Shown here: positions 42,564-52,292 of the stretch, piece by piece | How the letters are laid out: the number at the start of each line of letters is the position of its first letter | Numbering within the stretch: the stretch's first letter is position 1 | DNA from: JAGVSZ01 sp019137045 | Lineage (GTDB): Bacteria > Pseudomonadota > Gammaproteobacteria > Burkholderiales > SG8-39 | Length of the DNA stretch: 64,000 nt | Direction of reading: 5' to 3' | NCBI GenBank assembly: GCA_046347635.1 | Contig: JAXMFT010000007.1 | Coordinates: 124,001 to 188,000 of the forward strand | Position numbers and translations under genes: made by a program | The notes under the pieces: generated by a model | Database searches by the model: none | Told to the model about the DNA's origin: nothing | What the model saw: only the letters and a program-made list of their open reading frames with translations

Positions 42564-43721
42564 GTGAGCGCGCCCGTCCGGATCGTGCTGGTGGCCGGGG
42601 AGGCGTCCGGCGACCTGCTGGGAAGCCGCCTCATCGAGGCGCTGCGCCGGCGCCTGCCCGCGGCGCAGTTCTGCGGCATCGGCGGCCCGCGCATGGTCGC
42701 CGCGGGCTTCGAGTCCTGGTTCGCCCAGGAGCGGCTCGCGGTGCGGGGGTTCGTCGAGGTCGTCCGCCACCTGCGCGAGCTCCTCCGGATCCGGGCCGAA
42801 GTGCTGCGGCGCGCGCGCGCGCTGCCCGCCGCGCTCTTCGTCGGCATCGACTCGCCGGAGTTCAACCTCGGGTTGGAGCGGCGCCTCAAGCGCGCCGGGC
42901 TCGCCACCGCCCACCTCGTGAGCCCGCAGGTCTGGGCGTGGCGGCGCGGGCGCATCCGCCGCATGAGGGATCACGTCTCGCACCTGCTCGTGCTGTTCCC
43001 GTTCGAAGAGGACCTCTACCGGCACGCGGGCCTGGGCGTCACCTGCATCGGCCATCCGCTCGCGGACGAGATTCCGGAGACGTCCGACCGCTCCGCCGCG
43101 CGCGAGCAGCTGCGCCTGCCGGCGCACGCGCCGGTGGTGGCGCTGCTGCCGGGCAGCCGGCAGTCGGAGCTCGAGATGATGGCGGGCCCCTTCATCGAGG
43201 CCGCGAAGCTGCTGCACGCCCGGTTGCCTGCGCTGCGCTTCGTCGTCCCGCTCGTCACGCGCGCGACGCGCGACCAGTTCGAGGCCGCCCTGCACCGTCA
43301 CGCCGCGCGCGAGCTTCCGCTCGTGCTGCTCTTCGGTCACGCGCGCGAAGCGCTCGCCGCCTGCGACGTCGCGCTCGCGGCGAGCGGCACCGTGACCCTC
43401 GAGGCCGCTCTCACGCGCCGCGCCATGGTGATCGCGTATCGCGTGGCGCCGCTGTCCCACTGGATCGCGCGGCGGCTGATCCGGGTGCCGCACGTCGGCC
43501 TTCCCAACATCCTGTGCGGCGCGGCGGTGGTGCCCGAGTTCCTGCAGGACGACGCCGTGCCCGAGAACCTCGCGCAGGCAGTGGGCAACCTGCTCGCCGA
43601 TGCGCCGCTGCGGCGCGCGGTCGAGGAGCGCTTCCTCCGCCTGCACGCGGACCTGCGCCGGGACGCCGCCGAGCGGGCCGCGGAGGCGCTCGTGGCGCTG
43701 GTGCCGCGCGCGGCGCCCTGA
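42564..43721 (+). CDS. lpxB: Lipid-A-disaccharide synthase LpxB
   Basis: GT19 glycosyltransferase joining UDP-2,3-diacylglucosamine and lipid X. The 385 residues have LVAGEASGDLLGSRLIEAL at the N-terminus, YVSPQVWAWR-like motif here as HLVSPQVWAWRRGRI, VTCIGHPLADEI and LLPGSRQSELEMM, all LpxB hallmarks. GTG 42564, ten bases after lpxA; the Shine-Dalgarno is weak. Followed by rnhB. Confidence 0.96.
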   Translation: MSAPVRIVLVAGEASGDLLGSRLIEALRRRLPAAQFCGIGGPRMVAAGFESWFAQERLAVRGFVEVVRHLRELLRIRAEVLRRARALPAALFVGIDSPEFNLGLERRLKRAGLATAHLVSPQVWAWRRGRIRRMRDHVSHLLVLFPFEEDLYRHAGLGVTCIGHPLADEIPETSDRSAAREQLRLPAHAPVVALLPGSRQSELEMMAGPFIEAAKLLHARLPALRFVVPLVTRATRDQFEAALHRHAARELPLVLLFGHAREALAACDVALAASGTVTLEAALTRRAMVIAYRVAPLSHWIARRLIRVPHVGLPNILCGAAVVPEFLQDDAVPENLAQAVGNLLADAPLRRAVEERFLRLHADLRRDAAERAAEALVALVPRAAP

Positions 43722-43729
43722 GGCCGACC

Positions 43730-44341
43730 GTGGCCGCCGCGCGGCTGATCGTCTGCGGCGTCGACGAGGCGGGCCGCGGTCCGCTCGCGGGCCCGGTGTG
43801 CGCGGCGGCGGTGATCCTCGACCCGCGCCGCCCGGTCCGCGGGCTGGACGATTCGAAGCGGCTCGCAGCGGCCGTCCGGTCCGAGCTCGCCGCGAGCATC
43901 CGCAGCCGCGCGCTCGCGTGGGCGGTCGGCTGGGCGTCGGTGGCGGAGATCGACGGACTGAACATCCTGCGCGCCAGCCTGCTCGCGATGAAGCGCGCGG
44001 TCGAGCGCCTCTCCGTCGAGCCTCAGCGGGTGCTCGTCGACGGGCTGCACTGTCCGCAGCTCGGCGTTCCCGCCGAGGCGATCGTCGGTGGCGACGCGCG
44101 GGTGCAGGCGATCTCGGCCGCGTCGATCCTCGCCAAGGTCGAGCGCGACGGGGAGATGACGCGCCTGCACGCGCGCTTCCCCCAGTACGGCTTCGACCGC
44201 CACAAAGGCTACGGCACGCGCGAGCACGTCGCGGCCCTGCGCCGCCACGGCCCCTGCGCGCTGCATCGCGCCAGCTTCGAGCCGGTGAAGTCCCTGCTCG
44301 GCGCGCGCCAGCGCGCGCTGTTCGCGGAGCCCGAACGCTAG
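43730..44341 (+). CDS. rnhB: Ribonuclease HII
   Basis: Removes ribonucleotides and RNA primers from DNA. The 203-residue protein has the N-terminal catalytic CGVDEAGRGPLAGPV (first Asp and Glu), LDDSKRL, AASILAKVERD and HKGYGTREHVAAL. GTG 43730 is eight bases after lpxB; the pairing lpxB-rnhB is common. Its end overlaps the convergent senB-like gene by four bases. Confidence 0.95.
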   Translation: MAAARLIVCGVDEAGRGPLAGPVCAAAVILDPRRPVRGLDDSKRLAAAVRSELAASIRSRALAWAVGWASVAEIDGLNILRASLLAMKRAVERLSVEPQRVLVDGLHCPQLGVPAEAIVGGDARVQAISAASILAKVERDGEMTRLHARFPQYGFDRHKGYGTREHVAALRRHGPCALHRASFEPVKSLLGARQRALFAEPER

Positions 44342-45312
44342 CGCCGCGCGGCGCGGCCGGCCTCGCGCACGACCGCCAGGAGGCCGGCGCGCTCGGCCGC
44401 GGGGGCGAAGAGCCGGCGCCGGCCCGCGAGCTGCGCGGCGAGCCGGGCGTAGAAGCGCGGCTCGCACGCCGCCCGCAGGATGAGCCGCGCCAGCGCCCGG
44501 TCGTCGGCCAGGGGGTAGTAGCCCGGGTAGCGCCGCCCGAGCATCCCGACGTTGCCGGGCACTCGGGACGCCACGACCGGCACGCCGATCCGCGCGGCCT
44601 CGCAGATCACGTTGGCGCCGCCCTCCATGCGCGAGCTGACCACGAGCAGATGGCTGCGCCCGAGCCAATCGAGCGCGCGCGCGTGCGGCACGCCGCCGAT
44701 CCAGCGATAACGCGGCTCGGCCCGCATCCGCCGGTGCGCCTCCCGCTCCATCGCGGCGGAGAGCGCATCGCCGATCTGAAGGACCTCGATCGGCGGCGCG
44801 ACCGGCGAGCGCGCGGGCAGGTGAGCGAGCGCTGCCGCGGCGCGGAACGGGTCCTTCTCGTCCCGCAGGTGGCCGAGCACGCACACGCGAAAGCGCCGCG
44901 TCGGGGGAGCGGCGCGACGCCGCGGCCGCGCCGACTGGTACACGACGCGCAGCTTCGCACGCAGCGCGGGTCCGAGCTCGCGGCCGGCCTGCTCCTGGAG
45001 CGCGATCAGGCGCGTGGCCATCGCGAGGGAAGCGCGCGCGGCGGCGGAAGAGCGGATGTCGCGATAGAGGTCGGTCCCGGTCAGCACGACCACGAGCGCG
45101 CGCTCCGGATGACGTGCGTGGAAGCGCGCGATCGAGTCGTGGCTCTTCAGCGCATGCAGGGCGAGCAGGAGGTCGCAGTCGCCGCCGTCCCAGGCGGAGG
45201 CCACCCCCACCCGGTGCCCGGCGCCGCGGAGGAAAGCCGCGTAGCGCTGCGCGGTATGCCGGTTCCCGGTGCGCCTGCTCGCGGCGGCGGGCGTGACGAT
45301 CTCGATGCGCAT
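44338..45312 (-). CDS. senB: SenB-like selenosugar synthase (GT4-type glycosyltransferase, former TIGR04348)
   Basis: 324-residue GT4-fold glycosyltransferase. The N-terminus IVTPAAASRRTGNRHTAQRY, WDGGDCDLLLALHALKSHDS, and VVVLTGTDLYRDI match my recall of the TIGR04348 family, later named SenB, which makes selenosugar from selenophosphate and UDP-sugar for selenoneine. The C-terminal half has MEGGANVICEAARIGVPVVASRVPGN, the donor-site region. SenA (ergothioneine-like synthase) and SenC/SelD are not in the window, so the pathway role is inference. ATG 45312 is divergent from the methyltransferase gene and convergent with rnhB. Alternative: a glycosyltransferase of unrelated use. Confidence 0.7.
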   Translation of the reverse strand: MRIEIVTPAAASRRTGNRHTAQRYAAFLRGAGHRVGVASAWDGGDCDLLLALHALKSHDSIARFHARHPERALVVVLTGTDLYRDIRSSAAARASLAMATRLIALQEQAGRELGPALRAKLRVVYQSARPRRRAAPPTRRFRVCVLGHLRDEKDPFRAAAALAHLPARSPVAPPIEVLQIGDALSAAMEREAHRRMRAEPRYRWIGGVPHARALDWLGRSHLLVVSSRMEGGANVICEAARIGVPVVASRVPGNVGMLGRRYPGYYPLADDRALARLILRAACEPRFYARLAAQLAGRRRLFAPAAERAGLLAVVREAGRAARR

Positions 45313-45365
45313 GAGCGCTCTGCTAGACTCGCGCTCCCGGCGCGCGTCCGGCGCCCCGGCGAGTG

Positions 45366-46190
45366 ATGCCTCAGGTTCCGTTCAAGCGTATCAGCTCGCG
45401 CGACAACGCGCTCTTCAAGCAGGCCACGCGACTCGCGGCTTCGGCGCGCGCGCGGCGGGAGCAGGGCGCAGCGCTGCTCGACGGGCCTCATCTCGTGACC
45501 GCGTACCACGCCGCGGGCGGCGTCGCGGAGACGCTGCTCGTCTCCGAATCCGGGTACGGGCGCCCGGAGATCCGCCGCCTCTTCGAGCACTCAGCGGCGC
45601 GCGCCCGGGCGCTCCTCTCCGACCGGCTGTTCGCGGAGATCGCGCAGGTGGTGGAGCCGGTCGGCCTGCTCGCGCTCATCCGCACTCCGGCGCCGTCGGC
45701 GCCGCCGTCCGCGCCCGGGACCTGCGTGCTCCTTGACGGGATTCAGGACCCGGGCAACCTCGGCTCGCTCCTGCGCTCGGCGGCCGCCGCCGGCGTGCGC
45801 CACGTCTTCCTGTCCAAGGGTTGCGTGTTCGCCTGGTCCCCCAAGGTCCTGCGCGCCGGGCAGGGCGCGCACTTCGCGCTCGCGCTCCATGAGCACGCCC
45901 CGCTGGAGGAGATCGCCCGCGCCTACGCCGGGACGGTCGCGACCACGGCCGCGCGCGGCGGCGTGTCGCTCTTCGAAGCCGACCTGCGCGGGCCGGTGGC
46001 CTGGATCTTCGGTTCGGAGGGGGCCGGGGTGTCGCCGGCGCTCGCCGCCGTCGCCGCGCTGAGCGTGCGCATCCCGATGCCGGGAGCGGCCGAGTCGCTC
46101 AACGTGGCGGCCGCCGCCGCGGTGTGCCTGTTCGAACAGGCGCGCCAGCAGCGCTCCGGCGCGCTCAGTACACCCGCCGCTCGAGCCTGA
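45366..46190 (+). CDS. TrmH/SpoU-family RNA 2'-O-methyltransferase
   Basis: SPOUT-fold SAM-dependent RNA methyltransferase of 274 residues. An N-terminal substrate-binding domain (ISSRDNALFKQATRLAASAR) is followed by SPOUT motifs 1-3: GIQDPGNLGSLLRSA, WIFGSEGAGVSPAL and PMPGAAESLNVAAAAAV, which form the trefoil knot. This layout is that of rRNA 2'-O-ribose methyltransferases; the target is not predictable. ATG 45366, with GTG 45363 just before it. A weak -10 (TAGACT, 45324-45329) lies upstream. The 3' end overlaps the convergent ppsR by 26 bases. Confidence 0.88.
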   Translation: MPQVPFKRISSRDNALFKQATRLAASARARREQGAALLDGPHLVTAYHAAGGVAETLLVSESGYGRPEIRRLFEHSAARARALLSDRLFAEIAQVVEPVGLLALIRTPAPSAPPSAPGTCVLLDGIQDPGNLGSLLRSAAAAGVRHVFLSKGCVFAWSPKVLRAGQGAHFALALHEHAPLEEIARAYAGTVATTAARGGVSLFEADLRGPVAWIFGSEGAGVSPALAAVAALSVRIPMPGAAESLNVAAAAAVCLFEQARQQRSGALSTPAARA

Positions 46191-46992
46191 CCGCCTGGAG
46201 GATCCGGGTCGCGATCTCCTCGATCGACAGGGTGGTGGAGCCGAGCGCGGGAATCTCGTGCCGGCGCATGAGCGTCTCCGCGGCGTCGACCTCGTAGCGG
46301 CAGTTGTCGAGGCGGGCGTAGCGGCTTCCCGGCCGGCGCTCCTCGCGGATCTCGCTCAGGCGCTCGGGCGAGATCGTCAGACCGAACAGCTTTCCGAGAT
46401 GCGGCGCGACCGCGCCCGGCAGCTCGCCGCGCTCGAAGTCGTCGGGCGTGAGGGGGTAGTTTGCCGCCTTGATCCCGAATTGGAGCGCCATGTACAGGCA
46501 GGTCGGCGTCTTGCCGCTGCGCGAGACGCCGACCAGGATCACGTCGGACCGGGACAGATCCTGGCTGCCGAGCCCGTCGTCGTGAGCGAGCGCGAAGTTG
46601 ACCGCCTCGATGCGGTGCTGGTACTCCTTGCTGTGGGCGACGCCGTGCGATCGACCCACCGCGTGGGAAGAGCGGATGGAGAACTCCGCTTCCAGCGGGC
46701 TGATGAATCCTTCGAAGAAATCGAGCACCAGCGCGTCCGCCTGCCGCAGCGCCGCACGCACCGCGTCGTCGACGAGCGTGCAGAACACGATCGGCCGCGC
46801 CGCGGACGCGGCGCGCGCCTCGGCGACCCGCCGCAGGCAGGCGTCCACCTTCTCGGGCGTGTCCACGAACGGCACCACGACCTGCGTGAACGCGATGCCC
46901 TCGAACTGGGTGAGCAGGCTGTGGCCCAGCATCTCGGCGGTGATGCCGGTGCCGTCGGAGACGAAGAACACGGTGCGACTGCGCTTGGGCAT
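46165..46992 (-). CDS. ppsR: PEP synthase regulatory protein PpsR (bifunctional kinase/pyrophosphorylase)
   Basis: DUF299 enzyme that inactivates PEP synthase by ADP-dependent phosphorylation and reactivates it by phosphorolysis. The 275-residue protein has RTVFFVSDGTGITAEMLGHSLL at the N-terminus (quoted here in part as FFVSDGTGITAEMLG), the P-loop GVSRSGKTPTCLYMA, and the family C-terminus with RYEVDAAETLM. ATG 46992; residues further upstream in frame are not family-like. It lies about 1 kb from ppsA, its target, on the opposite strand, with two small genes between. Confidence 0.94.
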   Translation of the reverse strand: MPKRSRTVFFVSDGTGITAEMLGHSLLTQFEGIAFTQVVVPFVDTPEKVDACLRRVAEARAASAARPIVFCTLVDDAVRAALRQADALVLDFFEGFISPLEAEFSIRSSHAVGRSHGVAHSKEYQHRIEAVNFALAHDDGLGSQDLSRSDVILVGVSRSGKTPTCLYMALQFGIKAANYPLTPDDFERGELPGAVAPHLGKLFGLTISPERLSEIREERRPGSRYARLDNCRYEVDAAETLMRRHEIPALGSTTLSIEEIATRILQAVRLERRVY

Positions 46993-47100
46993 CGAGGCGG
47001 TCCGGAGAAACGCGCCCGCCGCGATAGGCGCGCGCTGCGCGCCCACTATACGGCACGCGCACGCCGGCCGCATGCGGCGCGACGGCGGGCGTACGGGACG

Positions 47101-47340
47101 CTACCTGGACGCGTCCCCGCAGTGCTTGAGATAGATGTGCTTCAGGGTCTCGAACTCCGCGATCGGCGCATGGGCGATCCGCTCGACCATCGCCCTGCGC
47201 ACCGCTTCGGGCGGATGCCGCTGCTTGAGCGCGCACACCGCTTCTTCCAGACGGTCGATGGGCGTCGCGCCGACGAGCGTCGTGGCGCATCCCGGATCGC
47301 CCTCCAGCCCGACGCCCTCCAACACGTTCGTTGCGTCCAC
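47101..47340 (-). CDS. Small protein of unknown function (79 aa)
   Basis: I do not recognise it. GTG 47340 is preceded by a strong GGGAGG Shine-Dalgarno seven bases upstream, good evidence for translation. The sequence has an ordered look, with ATPIDRLEEAVCALKQ and AMVERIAHAPIAEFETLKHI as two amphipathic helices, two Cys, no signal peptide and no membrane segment. The frame continues upstream to another GTG at 47388 without a Shine-Dalgarno. It sits between ppsR and the divergent small gene at 47603, near a perfect palindrome. A role with ppsR/ppsA is only a guess from position. Confidence 0.55.
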   Translation of the reverse strand: MDATNVLEGVGLEGDPGCATTLVGATPIDRLEEAVCALKQRHPPEAVRRAMVERIAHAPIAEFETLKHIYLKHCGDASR

Positions 47341-47420
47341 CAGTCGGCCTCCCTTGCATGGCCCGGCGCACAGCCGGGCGATGCCCACGTCATAGCACCT
47401 TCCGCGCCAGATCGTTACAG

Positions 47421-47449
47421 GAGGTCAAATGCGTGACGGAGGTCACGCG
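47421..47449. promoter_or_regulatory. Perfect palindrome and direct repeat, candidate operator
   Basis: GCGTGAC-GGAG-GTCACGC at 47432-47449 is an 18-base perfect inverted repeat with seven-base arms. GGAGGTCA also occurs twice as a direct repeat 18 bases apart (47421-47428 and 47439-47446). The site lies in the gap between divergent small genes and suits binding of a dimeric regulator, but no regulator is known for it. Confidence 0.35.
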
Positions 47450-47602
47450 CGTCCGGCCCGTCCACGCCGGGGTCGAGGACCGAAGTCACGGCAGAACCGC
47501 GCGGGCTGGCGCAACCTTCCCGCAGTGCGGGCGGAATGCGCATCGGGCCCCTTAGCCGGCTGACGGAAGCCTGACGCCCCGGCCGCACCCGCCCCGGAAC
47601 GC

Positions 47603-47866
47603 ATGCAAACCGAACTCGAACCCGACGCGCTGCACGACGCGATACCGATCGCCGAGGAGGTCCGGTCGTTCGTCCACCGCGCGATCGGCCTGCGCTTCGA
47701 GATGCGGTTCAAGTGGGAGTTGGACTGGTGGCCGATCGACGCCCGCGAGGTCGCCGAGACGCTCGCCGGCTATTACTACGACTACGGCATGCACAGTTGC
47801 CTCGAGCAGATGCGCGAGGGAAAGGAACTCGCCTCGGGGCTCGCCGTCTTCCGGCTGCGCCGCTAG
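47603..47866 (+). CDS. Small protein of unknown function (87 aa)
   Basis: Not recognised. The 87-residue product is acidic at the start (TELEPDALHDAIPIAEEVRS) and has an unusual aromatic centre: FEMRFKWELDWWPID then LAGYYYDYGMHSCLEQM. Such non-random aromatic clusters in a GC-rich genome suggest a real protein rather than a chance frame. No signal peptide or membrane helix. ATG 47603 has only a weak GGAA upstream. It lies 165 bases before ppsA on the same strand and 262 bases from the divergent small gene; co-expression with ppsA is possible. Confidence 0.5.
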   Translation: MQTELEPDALHDAIPIAEEVRSFVHRAIGLRFEMRFKWELDWWPIDAREVAETLAGYYYDYGMHSCLEQMREGKELASGLAVFRLRR

Positions 47867-47985
47867 CCACCCGAGCGCGCGCGGCCCGCTCCTCTCCCGC
47901 TCGCGCCTCCGCGGCCGTCCCGGCCGCCCGCGCCGTTCCACGCATATTGCAAGCGCACCGCACAGACGCCTCCACGCAGCGAAAC

Positions 47986-47991
47986 TACAAT
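47986..47991 (+). promoter_or_regulatory. Possible -10 box of ppsA
   Basis: TACAAT about 40 bases before the ppsA ATG at 48032. The best -35 candidate at the right distance (47962-47967, ACAGAC) is poor, so an activator may be needed or the call may be wrong. Confidence 0.3.
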
Positions 47992-48031
47992 AGCGGCCGT
48001 CATCGGCAACGGCGAAAGGACGGACGCTGAC

Positions 48032-50401
<2,370 letters not shown>

Positions 50402-50416
50402 AGTGGCGCGCGCGGC

Positions 50417-50863
50417 TCACAGTTTCACGCGCAGCAGGCGCTGCTTCTCGCGGTTCCACTCGCGTTCCTTCGCGGCGGCGCGCTTGTCGTACTGCCGCTT
50501 GCCCTTCGCGAGGCCGACTTCGAGCTTGATGCGGCCTTTCGCATAGTGCAGGTTCAGCGGCACGAGCGTATAGCCCGCCTGCTCGACCTTGCCGATCAGG
50601 CGCCGGATCTCCTCGGCGTGCAGGAGCAGCTTGCGCGTGCGGGTCGGGTCGGGCTGCACGTGCGTCGAGGCGGTGGGGAGGGCGCTCACGTGCGCGCCGA
50701 CGAGGAAGACCTCGCTCCCCATCACCACCACGTACGCCTCCTTCAGCTGCGCGCGCCCGGCGCGGATCGCCTTCACCTCCCACCCCTCGAGCGCGATGCC
50801 GGCCTCGTAGCGCTCCTCGATGAAGTAGTCGTGGAAAGCCTTCCTGTTTTCGACGATGCTCAT
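50417..50863 (-). CDS. smpB: SsrA-binding protein SmpB
   Basis: Binds tmRNA and brings it to stalled ribosomes in trans-translation. The 148-residue protein has ENRKAFHDYFIEERYEAGI, GWEVKAIRAGRAQLKEAYV and the basic C-terminal tail GKRQYDKRAAAKEREWNRE typical of SmpB. ATG 50863. Divergent from ratA; the smpB/ratA-rnfH arrangement is widely conserved. Convergent with ppsA. The tmRNA gene ssrA is not in the window. Confidence 0.96.
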   Translation of the reverse strand: MSIVENRKAFHDYFIEERYEAGIALEGWEVKAIRAGRAQLKEAYVVVMGSEVFLVGAHVSALPTASTHVQPDPTRTRKLLLHAEEIRRLIGKVEQAGYTLVPLNLHYAKGRIKLEVGLAKGKRQYDKRAAAKEREWNREKQRLLRVKL

Positions 50864-50955
50864 GGCTGCGCGGGATCGTCCGGCGCGGCGCCGGGTGTCG
50901 CGCGATTCTATCCGCGCGGTCGCAGCGCCGTGCGCGCCGGCGCTTCCCCCCGCGC

Positions 50956-51396
50956 ATGATCACCGTCGCGCGCCAGGCGCTCGTGCCCTACGGGGCCGTC
51001 GAGATGTACGAGCTGGTCGGGGACGTGGAGTCGTACCCGCGCTTCGTGCCCTGGTGCAGCGCCGTGGACGTCGCGCTGCGGGAGGCCGGGCGCACGATCG
51101 CCACCCTGCACGTGAACTTTCGCGGCGTGCGCCAGGCGTTCACGACCGAGAACCTGCACCAACGCGGCGAGCGCATCTCGATGCGCCTCGTGCGCGGCCC
51201 GTTCAGCCGCCTCGCGGGCGAATGGCGGTTCGCCCAGCTGGGCGAGGCGGGGTGCCGGATCGACTTCGAGCTCGCCTACGAGATCGCGAGCCCGCTCCTC
51301 GAGCGGATCGCGGGGCCCGCGTTCAATCACATGGCGAGCACGTTCGTCGACGCGTTCGTCCGCCGCGCGGACGCGCTGCACCTGCGGCCGGCGTGA
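50956..51396 (+). CDS. ratA: RatA/COQ10-like START-domain protein
   Basis: 146-residue START/SRPBCC-fold protein related to E. coli RatA (YfjG) and mitochondrial COQ10. It has the family VPYGAVEMYELVGDVESYPRF and FNHMASTFVDAFVRRADAL. E. coli RatA was reported as an inhibitor of 70S assembly, while COQ10 relatives bind ubiquinone; which role holds here is open. The stop overlaps the start of rnfH, the ratAB pair. No clear Shine-Dalgarno. Confidence 0.88.
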   Translation: MITVARQALVPYGAVEMYELVGDVESYPRFVPWCSAVDVALREAGRTIATLHVNFRGVRQAFTTENLHQRGERISMRLVRGPFSRLAGEWRFAQLGEAGCRIDFELAYEIASPLLERIAGPAFNHMASTFVDAFVRRADALHLRPA

Positions 51397-51671
51397 TGCC
51401 GAAGGTCGAGGTCGTCTACGCCACGCCGGACGCGCAGCGCCGCTACGCCGTCGAGCTGCCGCCCGGTGGGACGGTGCGCGCGGCGATCGAGCGCAGCGGG
51501 GTGCTGCTCGCGGCGCCGCAGATCGACTTCGCGCGCGATCGCGTCGGGGTGTTCGGAAGGCTCGTCGGGCTGGACGACGTGCTGGAGGAGGGGGACCGGG
51601 TCGAGATCCTGCGGCCGCTCGCCGCCGACCCGCAGGCGGCGCGCCGACAGCGTGCGCGCCGGCCGCGCTGA
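51396..51671 (+). CDS. RnfH/RatB family ubiquitin-like protein
   Basis: 91-residue beta-grasp protein of the UPF0125/RnfH family, with VEVVYATPDAQRRYAVELPPG at the N-terminus and the family GVFGRLVGLDDVLEEGDRVEI. The last 20 residues are Arg/Ala-rich. It overlaps ratA by one base (TGATG), so it is coupled to it. Function of the family is poorly defined. The next gene ends on the adjacent base from the other strand. Confidence 0.88.
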   Translation: MPKVEVVYATPDAQRRYAVELPPGGTVRAAIERSGVLLAAPQIDFARDRVGVFGRLVGLDDVLEEGDRVEILRPLAADPQAARRQRARRPR

Positions 51672-52157
51672 CTATCTGCAGTCCGCCGCGATGTCGCGCT
51701 GGACGCGCGCGATCTCCTGCTGGATCTGGGCGTCCTCGAGGAACACGCGCTCGCCCTTGTCGTCGGTGCGCACGATGCGCTGGCCGGATTGCAGGGACGT
51801 GAGTTCGCGGCGCAGCCCGGCGCAGTAGTTTTCCTTCGCCTTGGTTTCCTGCGCGAGCTTCTCTTCCTTCTTCGCCTTCTCCTCGGCCTCGGCGCGGCGC
51901 TGGCGGAAAGCCTGCTCCTGCTCCGCCGCGGTCTGCGGCGCCTTGCCCGCGCCGCCGCTCGAGGCGCTTGGCGACGTGACGGTGCTCACGCGCGAACCCG
52001 TGATTTTTTCCACCTTCTGCGCCCCGGCGGGCGGCCGGTCGGAATACTGGACGCGTCCGTCGGGTCCGACGAACTTGTAGAGCTGCTGCGCGCCGGCCGG
52101 GGCGGCGAGCAGCGCCGCGAGCGCGAGGGCGGGCAGGCGGTAGTCGGGCCAGAACAT
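51672..52157 (-). CDS. Exported DUF4124-domain protein
   Basis: 161-residue protein with a signal peptide (about 1-24, LPALALAALLAAPAGA-QQ), then a DUF4124 segment LYKFVGPDGRVQYSDRPPAG, a Ser/Thr-rich linker, and a highly charged coiled coil (about 70-115, RQRRAEAEEKAKKEEKLAQ). ATG 52157 follows AAGGA. DUF4124 proteins are common in beta- and gammaproteobacteria and their role is unknown. Divergent from guaB and convergent with rnfH with no gap. Confidence 0.8.
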   Translation of the reverse strand: MFWPDYRLPALALAALLAAPAGAQQLYKFVGPDGRVQYSDRPPAGAQKVEKITGSRVSTVTSPSASSGGAGKAPQTAAEQEQAFRQRRAEAEEKAKKEEKLAQETKAKENYCAGLRRELTSLQSGQRIVRTDDKGERVFLEDAQIQQEIARVQRDIAADCR

Positions 52158-52240
52158 GACGGTGTCCTTGCAGGGCGTTGATCGACCATAAAGAGTTTGC
52201 CCGGCTGCGTCAATCGCCGCCAGCACCGCGCAGCGGCGGT

Positions 52241-52269
52241 TTTACCGGCGCGGGGCGCGCACGTATAAT
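52241..52269 (+). promoter_or_regulatory. guaB promoter
   Basis: TTTACC (52241-52246), 17-base spacer, perfect TATAAT (52264-52269). The mRNA would start about 52276, giving a short leader to guaB ATG 52293. Confidence 0.7.
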
Positions 52270-52292
52270 GCGCCTTTGCGTCTTCCGCTCCC

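Noticed and set aside
44338..46992. Possible defence or toxin-antitoxin island around the glycosyltransferase, methyltransferase and ppsR
   Set aside because: Each gene has a housekeeping or metabolic family assignment, and no nuclease, helicase or toxin domain is present.
47430..47564. 44-codon frame from ATG 47430 with a perfect AGGAGGT just upstream
   Set aside because: Spacing from AGGAGGT to ATG is very short and the product is a basic Arg/Gly/Pro string; kept only as an alternative reading of the palindrome region.
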